DNA from: Bacteroidaceae bacterium | GTDB lineage: Bacteria > Bacteroidota > Bacteroidia > Bacteroidales > Bacteroidaceae | DNA: 40,820 nt | Reading direction: 5' to 3' | Assembly: GCA_017428785.1 (NCBI GenBank) | Contig: JAFRQD010000044.1 | Coordinates: forward strand, 1 to 40,820 | Part shown: one piece after another, positions 6,473 through 14,540 of the stretch | Position numbering within the stretch: the stretch's first letter is position 1 | Layout of the letters: each line of letters opens with the position of its first letter | The notes under the pieces: generated by a model | Database searches by the model: none | What the model was told of the DNA's origin: nothing | Seen by the model: only the letters and a program-made list of their open reading frames with translations | Made by a program: the position numbers and the translations under genes

Positions 6473-7219
6473 ATGAACGAAGAATTGTATAACAGAAGAG
6501 CCTTTTTCAAGAAGGCAATTAATAAAAGCTTACCATTTTTAGCTGGAGCTATAGTTGGATCAACACTACTCTCTTGTGATAAAGAAGACTATGCATTAGA
6601 GAGAGTTTTGGATTGTGGAGGTAGTTGTACATCACAATGCAGCAATGGATGCGGAGGTTCATGCTCGTGGAACTCTAGCTCGTCAACCTGTTCATATTGC
6701 GGTAATGGATGTGGTTCATCATGTGCCAATAATTCTACCTCTTCCACATGTACAAGTTGCGGCAATGGATGTGGTTCGTCTTGTGCCAATAATTCTACCT
6801 CTTCCACATGTACAAGTTGTGGCAATGGATGTGGTTCATCATGTGCCAATAATTCAACTTCTTCATATTGTTCTAATTGTGCATCGAACTGCTCATCAAG
6901 ATGTACACAAACCTGTGCTGATGCTTGCAAAGCACAAACATCGCAGGTATGTTCAAATTGTGCGTCAAATTGTAGTTCGGGATGTGGTGGAAGCTGTGAA
7001 ACCAACTGTAGTGGGAATTGTGGTATGCAATGTGCCCAAACCTGTGGTGGTACTTGTCTCAATGATTGTATAGGAAGGTGTAGTCATTATTGTACTAATA
7101 GTTCGTACACCAATACCACATGGTGTGCAGTTTGTGTTTACAACTGCGATTCTTATTGTGCAAACACATGCTCGTTCTATTGCTATTCCACATGTAAAAA
7201 CAATGGTAGAAAGGGATAA
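6473..7219 (+). CDS. Cysteine-rich CXXX-repeat RiPP precursor with Tat-type lipoprotein leader
   Basis: A 248-aa protein. The leader YNRRAFFKKAINKSLPFLAG carries a twin-arginine motif (RRAFF) and a hydrophobic core, then a lipobox STLLSC, so Tat export plus lipidation at Cys is predicted. After about residue 47 the chain is almost only Cys, Gly, Ser, Asn and Thr. Cysteines recur every fourth residue (C-GGS-C-TSQ-C-SNG-C-GGS-C; a later run of more than ten uninterrupted CXXX steps), and most modules begin with a CxxC (CSYC, CTSC, CSNC, CAVC). Three near-identical 20-residue modules are encoded by 60-nt repeats. The neighbouring radical SAM enzyme belongs to the CXXX-repeat target type, so this is its likely substrate. 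Low GC. The 3' end overlaps the maturase by 17 nt. Confidence 0.85.
   Translation: MNEELYNRRAFFKKAINKSLPFLAGAIVGSTLLSCDKEDYALERVLDCGGSCTSQCSNGCGGSCSWNSSSSTCSYCGNGCGSSCANNSTSSTCTSCGNGCGSSCANNSTSSTCTSCGNGCGSSCANNSTSSYCSNCASNCSSRCTQTCADACKAQTSQVCSNCASNCSSGCGGSCETNCSGNCGMQCAQTCGGTCLNDCIGRCSHYCTNSSYTNTTWCAVCVYNCDSYCANTCSFYCYSTCKNNGRKG
6698..6877 (+). repeat. Three 60-nt tandem repeats inside the precursor gene
   Basis: Units 6698-6757, 6758-6817 and 6818-6877 each encode the frame C-GNG-C-GSS-C-ANNSTSS plus CxxC. Differences are few and mostly silent third-position changes, indicating recent duplication and in-frame copy-number change. Confidence 0.9.
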
Positions 7220-8465
7220 TAGAATCAAAGAGAATGATCGAGGTTGGCAAAACGGTATGGCAAAGTCCATCACGTTCATTGTCACGAAGGACTGCCAACT
7301 TGCTTGCAAGTATTGCTACCTTGTCGGCAAGAACTCGAAGGAGCGGATGCTCTGGGAGGTAGCAAAGCAAGCCATTGACTATATCCTCGACCATGAGGAT
7401 GACTTCAAGGAGGAGAGCGTGGTGTGGGACTTCATCGGGGGCGAGCCGTTCCTCGAGATTGACCTCATCGACAAGATTTGCGATTACCTGAAGCAGGAGA
7501 TGTTCCGACGCAATCATCATTGGTTCAACTCCTATCGCTTCTCATTCTCTACGAACGGCATCAACTACGACAGCGAGAAGGTGCAACGCTTCATCAAGAA
7601 GAACTTGAACCACCTCTCCATCGGCATTACTATCGACGGAACACAACGCAAGCACGACCTCAATCGCATCTGGAAGACAAAGGAGATGGAGCAGGGCATC
7701 CAGCCCAAGCCTGAAGAAGAGAAAGGCTCATACAAAGACGTGGTGAGGAACATCCCGCTTTGGCTGGAGCAGTTCCCCAATGCCGGTACGAAGGTGACCA
7801 TCAGTTCGGCAGACATCCCCTACATCAAGGAGAGCGTTCTGCATCTCTACAGCCTTGGCATACACGAGGTGAACATCAACGTCGTCTTCGAGGATGTGTG
7901 GAAGGAAGGCGACGACAAGCTCTTTGAGGAACAGCTGATGCAGTTGGCAGACGCCATCATCGACGGCGGCTATTATCAGGACTATGCCTGTTCGTTCTTC
8001 TCGGAGCATATCGGCAAGCCGCTCGATGCAAAGCTGGACAATCAGAATTGGTGCGGTGCGGGCAAGATGCTCAGCATCGATGCGGCAGGCAACTTCTATC
8101 CTTGTACGCGCTTTGCCGGTTATTCGCTTCGGAGCAAAAAGCCCATCATCATCGGCAACATTCACGATGGCATCGACCAGAACAAACTGCGTCCCTTCCT
8201 GACATTGGACAGGACGACGCAGTCCCCGAAGGAGTGCATCGACTGCGAGGTGGCAAGTGGCTGTGCCTGGTGTCAGGGAGAGAACTACGATGCGGCAGAG
8301 ACGCCGACCATCTACCAAAGGGCGACGGCCATCTGCAAGATGCACAAGGCTCGCGTTCGTGCCAACAACTACTATTGGAACAAGCTTTTCCGTAAACTGG
8401 AGTTGGAGGACGAGCGCGAGGAGTTCGAGAAGAATAAGAAGAAGTCAAACGAAGTAATCTGCTAA
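7203..8465 (+). CDS. Radical SAM peptide maturase, CXXX-repeat target type (SPASM)
   Basis: A 420-aa protein from the ATG at 7203 (MVERDNRIKENDRGWQNGMA); a longer reading from 7125 would run through the precursor and lacks conserved sequence. The radical SAM cluster motif C31-x3-C35-x2-C38 (DCQLACKYCYLVGK) is followed by the glycine-rich DFIGGEPFLE. The C-terminal SPASM region carries many cysteines: NWCGAGKMLSID, YPCTRFAGYS, ECIDCEVASGCAWCQGE and ICKMHKARVRANNYYW. Such enzymes use S-adenosylmethionine and auxiliary FeS clusters to install thioether or related crosslinks on Cys-containing precursors. It starts inside the end of the precursor gene, so the two are translationally coupled. Higher GC than the precursor. 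Confidence 0.9.
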   Translation: MVERDNRIKENDRGWQNGMAKSITFIVTKDCQLACKYCYLVGKNSKERMLWEVAKQAIDYILDHEDDFKEESVVWDFIGGEPFLEIDLIDKICDYLKQEMFRRNHHWFNSYRFSFSTNGINYDSEKVQRFIKKNLNHLSIGITIDGTQRKHDLNRIWKTKEMEQGIQPKPEEEKGSYKDVVRNIPLWLEQFPNAGTKVTISSADIPYIKESVLHLYSLGIHEVNINVVFEDVWKEGDDKLFEEQLMQLADAIIDGGYYQDYACSFFSEHIGKPLDAKLDNQNWCGAGKMLSIDAAGNFYPCTRFAGYSLRSKKPIIIGNIHDGIDQNKLRPFLTLDRTTQSPKECIDCEVASGCAWCQGENYDAAETPTIYQRATAICKMHKARVRANNYYWNKLFRKLELEDEREEFEKNKKKSNEVIC

Positions 8466-8469
8466 AGCT

Positions 8470-9408
8470 ATGCTGCAATACCTTATTATATTATTAGACG
8501 AGGCAAGCACTTCGTTCTGTAGCTATCCTCTCCCCAAAGGGGGAGGCAGGAAGGGGGCTTTGATGCCACTCGAAACCCTAAAACAAGGCATCCGCTTCGG
8601 CATGACGGAGAACCTGATGATTCAGTTTGTCTATCCTGACAAGAAGCTTCCCGATGAGTATGCGGAAGTGATAGAGAGCATCGACCATTCGAAGATAAAA
8701 CCTGTGAAGGATGATGCTGATGTGTGGGTGATGAACGCTCTCGCAGAGGCAGCGCCTGTGGATGTCCCCATCGTACTGAGGATAGGCAAAAAGGAACTCT
8801 TTAACCAAACCGAAAGCGTTTGCAGCCTGCTCGACAAGACACCAAGGCTCAACATCGTGCTGACGGACATTGAGACCTTCACAGAGGAAGACTTCACGGC
8901 ATATAAGGAAGTGCTCGGCAGGCTTTCGCAGAAAGTGGAGCAGATGTACGTGGAGGGCAAGGCACCACAGCTGAACCTGCTCACCGACCGCATGATGCTC
9001 TCGCAGATGAACAACTGCGGAGCCGGCGACGCTTCGGTCACGCTGGCACCCAACGGCAAGTTCTATGTCTGCCCTGCCTTCTATTATGAGGACGAGACAG
9101 ACAGCATCGGTGACCTTGAGCATGGGTTCGACATCAAAAACAGACAGCTCTACAAGCTGGAGTATGCGCCCATCTGCCGCCACTGCGATGCTTTTCAGTG
9201 TAAACGCTGCGTCTGGCTCAACCGCAAGACAACGCTCGAAGTGAACACGCCAAGCCATGAGCAATGTGTGGTGGCGCACTTGGAACGCAACGCTTCGCGA
9301 GTGCTGTTGCAGGACATTCGCAAGCACGGAACATTCCTCCCCGAGCAGAGAGAGATAAAAGAGATAGATTACTTGGACCCCTTTGAAAAAAAAGATACAT
9401 GGCAATGA
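8470..9408 (+). CDS. CXXX-repeat peptide maturase (second SPASM-like protein)
   Basis: A 312-aa protein, MLQYLIILLDEASTSFCSYP. It lacks a CxxxCxxC radical SAM motif but has a SPASM-like cysteine set in the C-terminal half (NNCGAGDASVTLAPNGKFYV, CPAFYYEDE, ICRHCDAFQCKRCVWLN, EQCVVAHLER). This matches the accessory protein that accompanies CXXX-repeat radical SAM enzymes; an FeS-binding partner or precursor-recognition role is likely. It starts 4 nt after the maturase. At residues about 19-32 an extra piece (PLPKGGGRKGALMPLE) is encoded by the GC-rich dispersed repeat at 8524-8564, so the N-terminus has been altered in frame by a mobile repeat. Confidence 0.8.
   Translation: MLQYLIILLDEASTSFCSYPLPKGGGRKGALMPLETLKQGIRFGMTENLMIQFVYPDKKLPDEYAEVIESIDHSKIKPVKDDADVWVMNALAEAAPVDVPIVLRIGKKELFNQTESVCSLLDKTPRLNIVLTDIETFTEEDFTAYKEVLGRLSQKVEQMYVEGKAPQLNLLTDRMMLSQMNNCGAGDASVTLAPNGKFYVCPAFYYEDETDSIGDLEHGFDIKNRQLYKLEYAPICRHCDAFQCKRCVWLNRKTTLEVNTPSHEQCVVAHLERNASRVLLQDIRKHGTFLPEQREIKEIDYLDPFEKKDTWQ
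8524..8564. repeat. GC-rich palindromic repeat inside the CXXX maturase gene
   Basis: CCTCTCCCCAAAGGGGGAGG at 8527-8546 is followed by CAGGAAGGGGGC. It belongs to the same family as the copies at 4373, 4440, 5166 and 40372, and is translated in frame near the N-terminus. Confidence 0.75.
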
Positions 9409-9680
9409 CAAAGAAACCTGTAGGGCAAGTGACACCCGAGGAGCGCAATGAGATTCAGGCGCTCTTCGAACGTCGCAACGGATTGAACGAACTGGCAAAG
9501 ATTGTAACAGCCGACAACACCGAGCTGTATGAGAAACTCGTGAAGGACATGGGCGAAACGGGCACGAAGTTCCAAGGGTGGTGGGACCGCATGGCTGCGA
9601 AGTACCAATGGGAAAGCGCCGATGGTGGCAACTGGGAGATAAACTTCGACTCCTGCGAGATATTCCTGGCGACTCCTTGA
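9399..9680 (+). CDS. CXXX-repeat peptide modification system accessory protein
   Basis: A 93-aa protein, MAMTKKPVGQVTPEERNEIQ, with FERRNGLNELAKIV, an amphipathic middle (YEKLVKDMGETGTKFQGWWD) and an acidic, Trp-containing C-terminus (YQWESADGGNWEINFDS). It is short and soluble, with no cysteine cluster apart from one near the end. It matches the small third protein regularly encoded with CXXX-repeat maturases; the role is unknown, and a peptide chaperone or scaffold is a reasonable guess. It overlaps the upstream gene by 10 nt and is the last gene before a hairpin at 9707. Confidence 0.75.
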   Translation: MAMTKKPVGQVTPEERNEIQALFERRNGLNELAKIVTADNTELYEKLVKDMGETGTKFQGWWDRMAAKYQWESADGGNWEINFDSCEIFLATP

Positions 9681-9706
9681 AAGAATGTGTCCCCTTTTAG
9701 ATTAAG

Positions 9707-9742
9707 AGCGGTGCTTGACGAATGATGTCGGGCACCGCTTTG
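9707..9742 (+). terminator. Probable terminator of the CXXX operon
   Basis: A perfect 8-bp stem AGCGGTGC (9707-9714) / GCACCGCT (9732-9739) with a 17-nt loop. The T-run after it is short, so the strength is uncertain. Confidence 0.55.
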
Positions 9743-9773
9743 TGCTGTTATATAATAAAAAAACTTAATTCTC

Positions 9774-9804
9774 TTTGCAACTCGGAGAAATTAAGCTATC
9801 TTTG
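9774..9804 (+). promoter_or_regulatory. Bacteroidetes promoter of the rubrerythrin gene
   Basis: TTTG (9774-9777), a 19-nt spacer, TATCTTTG (9797-9804): a full consensus match. It lies 45 nt upstream of the rubrerythrin ATG. Confidence 0.85.
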
Positions 9805-9849
9805 TGCTCGCAAATTCACGAAGTCATTAACTTTTAAACTCAAATTACA

Positions 9850-10392
9850 ATGAAAGATCTGAAAGGAACCAAGACGGAGCAGAACCTCAAGGAGGCTTTT
9901 GCCGGAGAGAGCATGGCACGCAACAAGTACAGCTACTTTGCTTCGAAGGCCAAGAAAGACGGCTATGTGCAGATTGCATCTATCTTCGAAGAGACGGCTG
10001 CCAACGAGAAGGAACATGCCAAGATGTGGTACAAGTTGCTGAACGGCGGCAAGGTGATCGACACAAAGACCAACCTTGCCGACGCGGCCAGCGGTGAGAA
10101 CTTCGAGTGGACCGACATGTACGACCGCATGGCAAAAGAGGCTCGCGAGGAAGGTTTCCCTGAGATTGCCGAGAAGTTCGAGCAGGTTGCTGCCATCGAG
10201 AAGCATCATGAGGAGCGTTACCGCAAGCTCCTGAAGAACATCGAGGACGAGATTGTCTTCTCGCGCGAAGGCGACGTCATCTGGCAATGCGCTAACTGCG
10301 GCCACATCGTCGTCGGCAAGAAGGCTCCCGAAGTGTGTCCCGTCTGCGACCATCCACAAAGCTATTTCCAGATTAAGGCTGAGAATTATTAA
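9850..10392 (+). CDS. rbr: Rubrerythrin (peroxide reductase)
   Basis: A 180-aa protein. The N-terminal ferritin-like four-helix domain carries the diiron ligands (E20 in [16 protein letters not shown]53xxH56 in NEKEHAKMW and a later [19 protein letters not shown] helix). The C-terminal rubredoxin-like domain has CANCG and CPVCDHP for an Fe(Cys)4 site. The length and domain order are normal for rubrerythrin, which reduces hydrogen peroxide in anaerobes using electrons passed through the rubredoxin centre. It has its own consensus promoter. The 3' flank begins a GTTGACAAGTTGAC-type repeat that extends into the next gene. Confidence 0.95.
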   Translation: MKDLKGTKTEQNLKEAFAGESMARNKYSYFASKAKKDGYVQIASIFEETAANEKEHAKMWYKLLNGGKVIDTKTNLADAASGENFEWTDMYDRMAKEAREEGFPEIAEKFEQVAAIEKHHEERYRKLLKNIEDEIVFSREGDVIWQCANCGHIVVGKKAPEVCPVCDHPQSYFQIKAENY

Positions 10393-10530
10393 GTTGACGA
10401 GTTGACAAGTTGACAAGTTGGTAGATAAATCCATGGAAAAACAAGTTAAGATGTGGGCAGATAAACAAGTTGGCAAGTCGGTTGAAGTGGGAGGTAAAAA
10501 CTCGTCAACTTGTCAATTCGTTAACTCGTC
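10391..10530. repeat. GTTGACAAGTTGAC-type inverted repeat overlapping the EamA start
   Basis: Direct copies of GTTGACAAG (10391-10422) face complementary copies (GTCAACTTGTCAATTC, 10504-10530). The right half lies within the EamA reading frame and encodes a Ser/Thr/Asn stretch, so the annotated N-terminus is partly repeat-derived. Confidence 0.7.
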
Positions 10531-11422
10531 TCTCATCTATCACATCATCGCCTTTCTTGTCGTAGCCATTTGGGGCTCGACGTTTGTCGTCACGAAACTC
10601 TTGTTGCTGGCAGGCTTCTCGCCGGCTCAGATCTTCACCTTGCGCTTCATCATCGCTTATGCCGCCCTTCTGGGCATAGCGGCCTTCAAGCGTCCGTTCA
10701 GATGGTTCGCGAAGGATTGGAAGGACGAGTTGCTGATGGTGGGACTCGGGCTGACTGGAGGCTCACTTTATTTCCTGACGGAGAATGCCGCGATGAACTA
10801 CACCACGACCACCAACACGGCGCTCATCGTCTGCCTCTGTCCCCTGTTTGCGGCTTTGCTCATCTCCATGTTCTATCGCGACCAGCGCCTTCGGGGCATA
10901 CAGGTAGTGGGGAGCCTGCTGGCGGCAGTCGGCGTTATCATAGTTGAGCTGAATGGCCATTTCGTGCTCCACCTCTCCCCTACCGGCGACCTGCTCGCCT
11001 TTGCCGCCTGTCTCTGCTGGGCCGGCTACAGTTTGCTGATGATACCCGCTTGCAAGCGCTACGACACTTTGTTCATCACCCGCAAGCTCTTCTTCTATGG
11101 GCTCGTCACGATGATTCCCTACTTCTGTTTCTTCCCCGAATGGCCAGCGCTGGAGACGCTGCTGGAACCGCAGGCGATTGCAGAGTTGCTCTTCCTGGGC
11201 GCCATTGCATCCACGCTTTGCTACTATCTGTGGGGTTGGGTGATAAGAAACCTCGGCGCTATCATAGCCACAAACTACGTTTACTTCAACCCCGTTATCG
11301 CAATCCTGTGCGCTTGGATTGTACTGAACGAGGACATCACCGTCTGGTTCCTCCTGGGAACGGCGCTCATCCTTGTCGGAATGTTCCTTGCCGATAAGAA
11401 GAAAGCTACAAAAGCAAAGTGA
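10433..11422 (+). CDS. EamA/DMT-family membrane transporter
   Basis: About 329 aa from the ATG at 10433; the true start is uncertain because the first 35 residues (MEKQVKMWADKQVGKSVEVG and onward) come from an intergenic repeat. A further ATG at 10451 or a GTG nearby are alternatives. The core has ten hydrophobic helices in two EamA halves, with the typical first helix FLVVAIWGSTFVVTKLLL and the second-half start DLLAFAACLCWAGYSLLM. It ends in a Lys-rich tail (ADKKKATKAK). Substrates of this superfamily (metabolites, amino acids, purines) cannot be predicted from sequence. The 3' end overlaps the convergent PAQR gene by 17 nt. Confidence 0.85.
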   Translation: MEKQVKMWADKQVGKSVEVGGKNSSTCQFVNSSLIYHIIAFLVVAIWGSTFVVTKLLLLAGFSPAQIFTLRFIIAYAALLGIAAFKRPFRWFAKDWKDELLMVGLGLTGGSLYFLTENAAMNYTTTTNTALIVCLCPLFAALLISMFYRDQRLRGIQVVGSLLAAVGVIIVELNGHFVLHLSPTGDLLAFAACLCWAGYSLLMIPACKRYDTLFITRKLFFYGLVTMIPYFCFFPEWPALETLLEPQAIAELLFLGAIASTLCYYLWGWVIRNLGAIIATNYVYFNPVIAILCAWIVLNEDITVWFLLGTALILVGMFLADKKKATKAK

Positions 11423-12038
11423 GGACCGCGCCCCAATGCGCTATGGCACCAAGCAGGACAAACACATGCCAAATGGCGTGATAGTGGGGCTTTTCGTCGT
11501 GGGCGAATAAGTAAGTTCCTGCGGTATAGGCGATGCCTTCGGCAAGGAGGAGCCATAAGGTTGCCGGCTTCAAAGCCTTGATTACCGGCTCGGCAATGAA
11601 AATGATGCTCCATCCCATAATCAGATAGATGGCCAGCGAGAGTCGCGGCCACCTGCCTAAACTGGTAATCTTATATATCGCGCCGATTATCACGACCAGC
11701 CACTGGACGGCAAACACCGTCCAGCCAAGCCATCCGCCTACTACCCCGATGAGTATCGGCGTGTAGGAACAGGCTATCATCACAAAGATGCTTATGTGGT
11801 CGCATTTGCGCAAGGCACGCTTCACCTTACCCTCTCTCACCCAATGATACACGGTGCTGCTGAGGAACATGAAGAACATACCGACAATGAAGCAGACGAC
11901 TCCGAACGCCATCTGCCAGCTGACATCGGCCGCGAGCCACACCAACCAAATGCTGCTCAAAGCAAAGATGGCTCCGGCAAGGTGCGTCCAAGTGTTGCCG
12001 AGCTCAGTCTTAATGGGCCAAAAGCGCTTCGATTGCAT
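11406..12038 (-). CDS. Hemolysin III / PAQR family membrane protein
   Basis: A 210-aa protein, MQSKRFWPIKTELGNTWTHL, with seven hydrophobic helices. Family hallmarks: SSTVYHWVREG with the first conserved His, KCDHISIFVMIACSYTP, and C-terminal HYHAIWHVFVLLGAIAHW with the metal-site His residues. Bacterial members are implicated in membrane homeostasis (TrhA) rather than true haemolysis. Its start overlaps the end of the upstream ligase gene by 29 nt, so it is the last gene of a three-gene minus-strand operon. Linkage to a fatty-acid activating and acyltransferase protein fits a membrane-lipid role. Confidence 0.85.
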   Translation of the reverse strand: MQSKRFWPIKTELGNTWTHLAGAIFALSSIWLVWLAADVSWQMAFGVVCFIVGMFFMFLSSTVYHWVREGKVKRALRKCDHISIFVMIACSYTPILIGVVGGWLGWTVFAVQWLVVIIGAIYKITSLGRWPRLSLAIYLIMGWSIIFIAEPVIKALKPATLWLLLAEGIAYTAGTYLFAHDEKPHYHAIWHVFVLLGAIAHWGAVLTLLL

Positions 12039-14502
12039 CTTGTGTCTGACGGGTCAAATCTTCATAGGAATCGCTTTCCGAGGGCTTGATTGCTTGCAAG
12101 AACTTCACCTCGATGTGCTTCGGCCTCATGAAAGCGCTGCCACGAGGCAGGGCTTCGAAGGCTCCCTTTATGCAGACAGGCACGATAGGCACATTCAGCT
12201 CCTTGGCAAGGATGGCGAAGGTCTTCTTGAAGGGAACCGTTGCGCCGTCGTGTGTGCGCGCTCCCTCCGGGAAGATGATGACGCGATGACCTTCCCTGAG
12301 CACCTTCGCAAGCTTCAGGATGGAGTTCTTCAGGTTGGCGCGTTCCATCACAATCACATTGCTGATGGCTGCCATCTTGCGTCGATAATTGCTGCGGACG
12401 TGCTCTTCTGTGGCATAGAAGAAGTACTCGTCGAGCCCCTTCCAAGGCAATCCAGCCAGCACCAACGGCCCGTCGGCGAAACTTTGGTGATTGGGCGCAA
12501 GGATGCAGGCGCCCTTCGCGGGAATGTGCGGCTGCCCCTTAACCTTCAGGCTGTTGTAGATGCGGAAGAAGTACTTGAAGAGACGCGAGATGAATCGGTA
12601 AGCAAAACCGGATGTGGGCAAAGGCAAGTTGTCGACAGGAGCAAGGAGGAGCTGGTGCCAATCGACGTCTTCTGCCTCCATCTTGGTCTTCTCGGCAGCC
12701 ACATGACGAGCCATCGCCTCAACATTTGGGAAGCCAGGCATCTCGTCGGCGCCGACAGAAGTGCCAAACGTGTTCTCGATAAACGTCTGCAGGCTTATCT
12801 TGTCAAGGGAATCGAGGGCAAGGTCGGTCTCGATATGATCTGCCGCATGCACCTTTATTCCCTTTTCGGATTCGATGAAGCGCTTAAGCAAAAGGTACTC
12901 TTCGAAGTCGGGTTCGGGCTTTGCCTCATGCTCTTTGCTCCTTGTTCCCTGCTGGTCTTTCAGGATAGCGCCCAGCTTGTAGCGTTGCAGCTTCTCGAGT
13001 CGTGTACGGGGAAGCTCGCCTCTGTAAACAAGCACGCTCATTATCTTCTTATACGCAGAGACGGTCATATTGTAGGGCTCGAGCACCTCGCGCTTCAATG
13101 TCACAGCCACTTCGTTGTCGGTCAACGTTGCTGCCCATGCAGGTTGGGGAACGATGATGGCCCGAAGCTTGTCCCCATCCTGCACGACCGCCGCTTCCTT
13201 CACGAGCTTATCATACTTCTCGAGCTTGTACTCAATCTCGCTGGGCTGCACGTTCTTGCCGTTGCTGAGGACGATGATTTCTTTCGTGCGACCGGTAATC
13301 GTGACGCGCCCCACAGAATCAAACTGGGCGAGGTCGCCTGTATGCAACCATCCTTCGCTGTCGATGACTTGGGCTGTCTCCTCGGGTCGGTTGTAGTAGC
13401 CCTTCATCAGGTTCGGTCCTTTCACGCAAAGCTCGCCGTCCACCAACTTGCATTCAACGCCAGGAAGAGGGAGTCCGGAGCATCCAGGAATAATGTCGCC
13501 GGGTCGGGTGAAAGCAATAATCGGGGCTGTTTCGGTCATTCCATAGCCTTCGAGCACATCGAGGCCGAGCGTCTTTAAGCCTTCACCTATCTCTTTGTCC
13601 AAAGCAGCACCGCCGCTGACGCAGTAATCGAGATGTCCGCCCATCTTCTTCCTCACGGAACGGAAGACGATACGGCTGAGCGTACGGTTCTTTGCAACAC
13701 GGCAAAGGGCGAAGAGGATGCGGGCAGCGGGCGACTCGTCGATCTTCTTCTTGATGCCCGTATAGAGCGTCTGCCACAATCGCGGCACACCAATCATGAT
13801 GCCGACCTGCCCTCGCTGGAGCGTATCCATGATGTCCGGACCTGATAATGACGGGCAGATGGCTATGCCGCCGCCCATGTAGAGCGGTGCTATAAGCGAG
13901 CCCATGAGGGGCAGAACATGGTGAAGCGGCAGAAGAACAAGCACTCGGCGCTTCTCCGTATAGATAGGAACGTCATAGGAAACGCTGTGAACATTGGCCT
14001 TCAATGCTGCGTAGCTCAGCATCACGCCCTTCGGCGAGCCCGTGGTTCCCGAGGTATAGATGATGAGAGCCGTATCGTCGTTGTCGGGTTCGCTGAGCGC
14101 CGTCCACGGAAGGATTGAGGTAGCAGGCTCGCCTTCAAGCGACAGCCTTTCGTAATCGTCGATGACAAAGACGCTCATCTCCACCTTTGCCTCCTTGATG
14201 GCCTCTTTGAGAACGCCTTCCCTCTCCTTCGAGACCCATGCGGCTTCCGGCTTGCAGTCGCTCAGGATGTAGGCCACATCGCTCACCGTGCTTGAGGCAT
14301 CAATGGGGACCACAATGCCTTCGTTCAGCCAGACCGAGAAGAAACTGTATGCCCAGCCTTCGCGGTTCTCGCTGAAGACAACGGTCTTCGTCAGTTTTCC
14401 CTTCGGCGTCTTTCTTGCAAACTGAGCAACTCGCCGCAGCAATTCGCTGTAGGTCACATCATGTTCCTTGGTGATGATGGCAATCTTGTTCAGGTCTATC
14501 AT
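12010..14502 (-). CDS. Fused acyl-CoA/ACP synthetase - acyl carrier - acyltransferase (PlsC-like)
   Basis: An 830-aa protein with three domains. Residues about 1-505 are an AMP-binding ligase (LIIYTSGTTGSPKGVML P-loop, GYGMTETAP, WLHTGDLAQFD, GRTKEIIVLSNGKNVQPSEI). About 540-610 is a carrier-like domain with DLALDSLDKISLQ, where the DSL serine could hold phosphopantetheine. About 640-830 is a 1-acylglycerol-3-phosphate acyltransferase-like domain (NHQSFADG catalytic His-Asp box, FPEGARTHDG). The enzyme could activate a fatty acid, carry it and transfer it to a lysophospholipid. The ligase-ACP linker (DQQGTRSKEHEAKPEP) is encoded by a GGAGCAAAGAGC-type repeat. It follows the esterase gene by 38 nt and precedes the PAQR gene. 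Confidence 0.85.
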   Translation of the reverse strand: MIDLNKIAIITKEHDVTYSELLRRVAQFARKTPKGKLTKTVVFSENREGWAYSFFSVWLNEGIVVPIDASSTVSDVAYILSDCKPEAAWVSKEREGVLKEAIKEAKVEMSVFVIDDYERLSLEGEPATSILPWTALSEPDNDDTALIIYTSGTTGSPKGVMLSYAALKANVHSVSYDVPIYTEKRRVLVLLPLHHVLPLMGSLIAPLYMGGGIAICPSLSGPDIMDTLQRGQVGIMIGVPRLWQTLYTGIKKKIDESPAARILFALCRVAKNRTLSRIVFRSVRKKMGGHLDYCVSGGAALDKEIGEGLKTLGLDVLEGYGMTETAPIIAFTRPGDIIPGCSGLPLPGVECKLVDGELCVKGPNLMKGYYNRPEETAQVIDSEGWLHTGDLAQFDSVGRVTITGRTKEIIVLSNGKNVQPSEIEYKLEKYDKLVKEAAVVQDGDKLRAIIVPQPAWAATLTDNEVAVTLKREVLEPYNMTVSAYKKIMSVLVYRGELPRTRLEKLQRYKLGAILKDQQGTRSKEHEAKPEPDFEEYLLLKRFIESEKGIKVHAADHIETDLALDSLDKISLQTFIENTFGTSVGADEMPGFPNVEAMARHVAAEKTKMEAEDVDWHQLLLAPVDNLPLPTSGFAYRFISRLFKYFFRIYNSLKVKGQPHIPAKGACILAPNHQSFADGPLVLAGLPWKGLDEYFFYATEEHVRSNYRRKMAAISNVIVMERANLKNSILKLAKVLREGHRVIIFPEGARTHDGATVPFKKTFAILAKELNVPIVPVCIKGAFEALPRGSAFMRPKHIEVKFLQAIKPSESDSYEDLTRQTQDAIEALLAH

Positions 14503-14540
14503 GCGATTTACGATTTGACGATTAACAATATCGGATGTTT

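Noticed and set aside
7125-7202. Upstream extension of the radical SAM protein
   Set aside because: These codons are the out-of-frame end of the precursor gene and encode no conserved sequence; the ATG at 7203 is the natural coupled start.
11854-13578. A 574-codon plus-strand open frame
   Set aside because: It runs antisense to the ligase/carrier/acyltransferase gene, whose motifs are unmistakable; the long frame is a by-product of codon bias.
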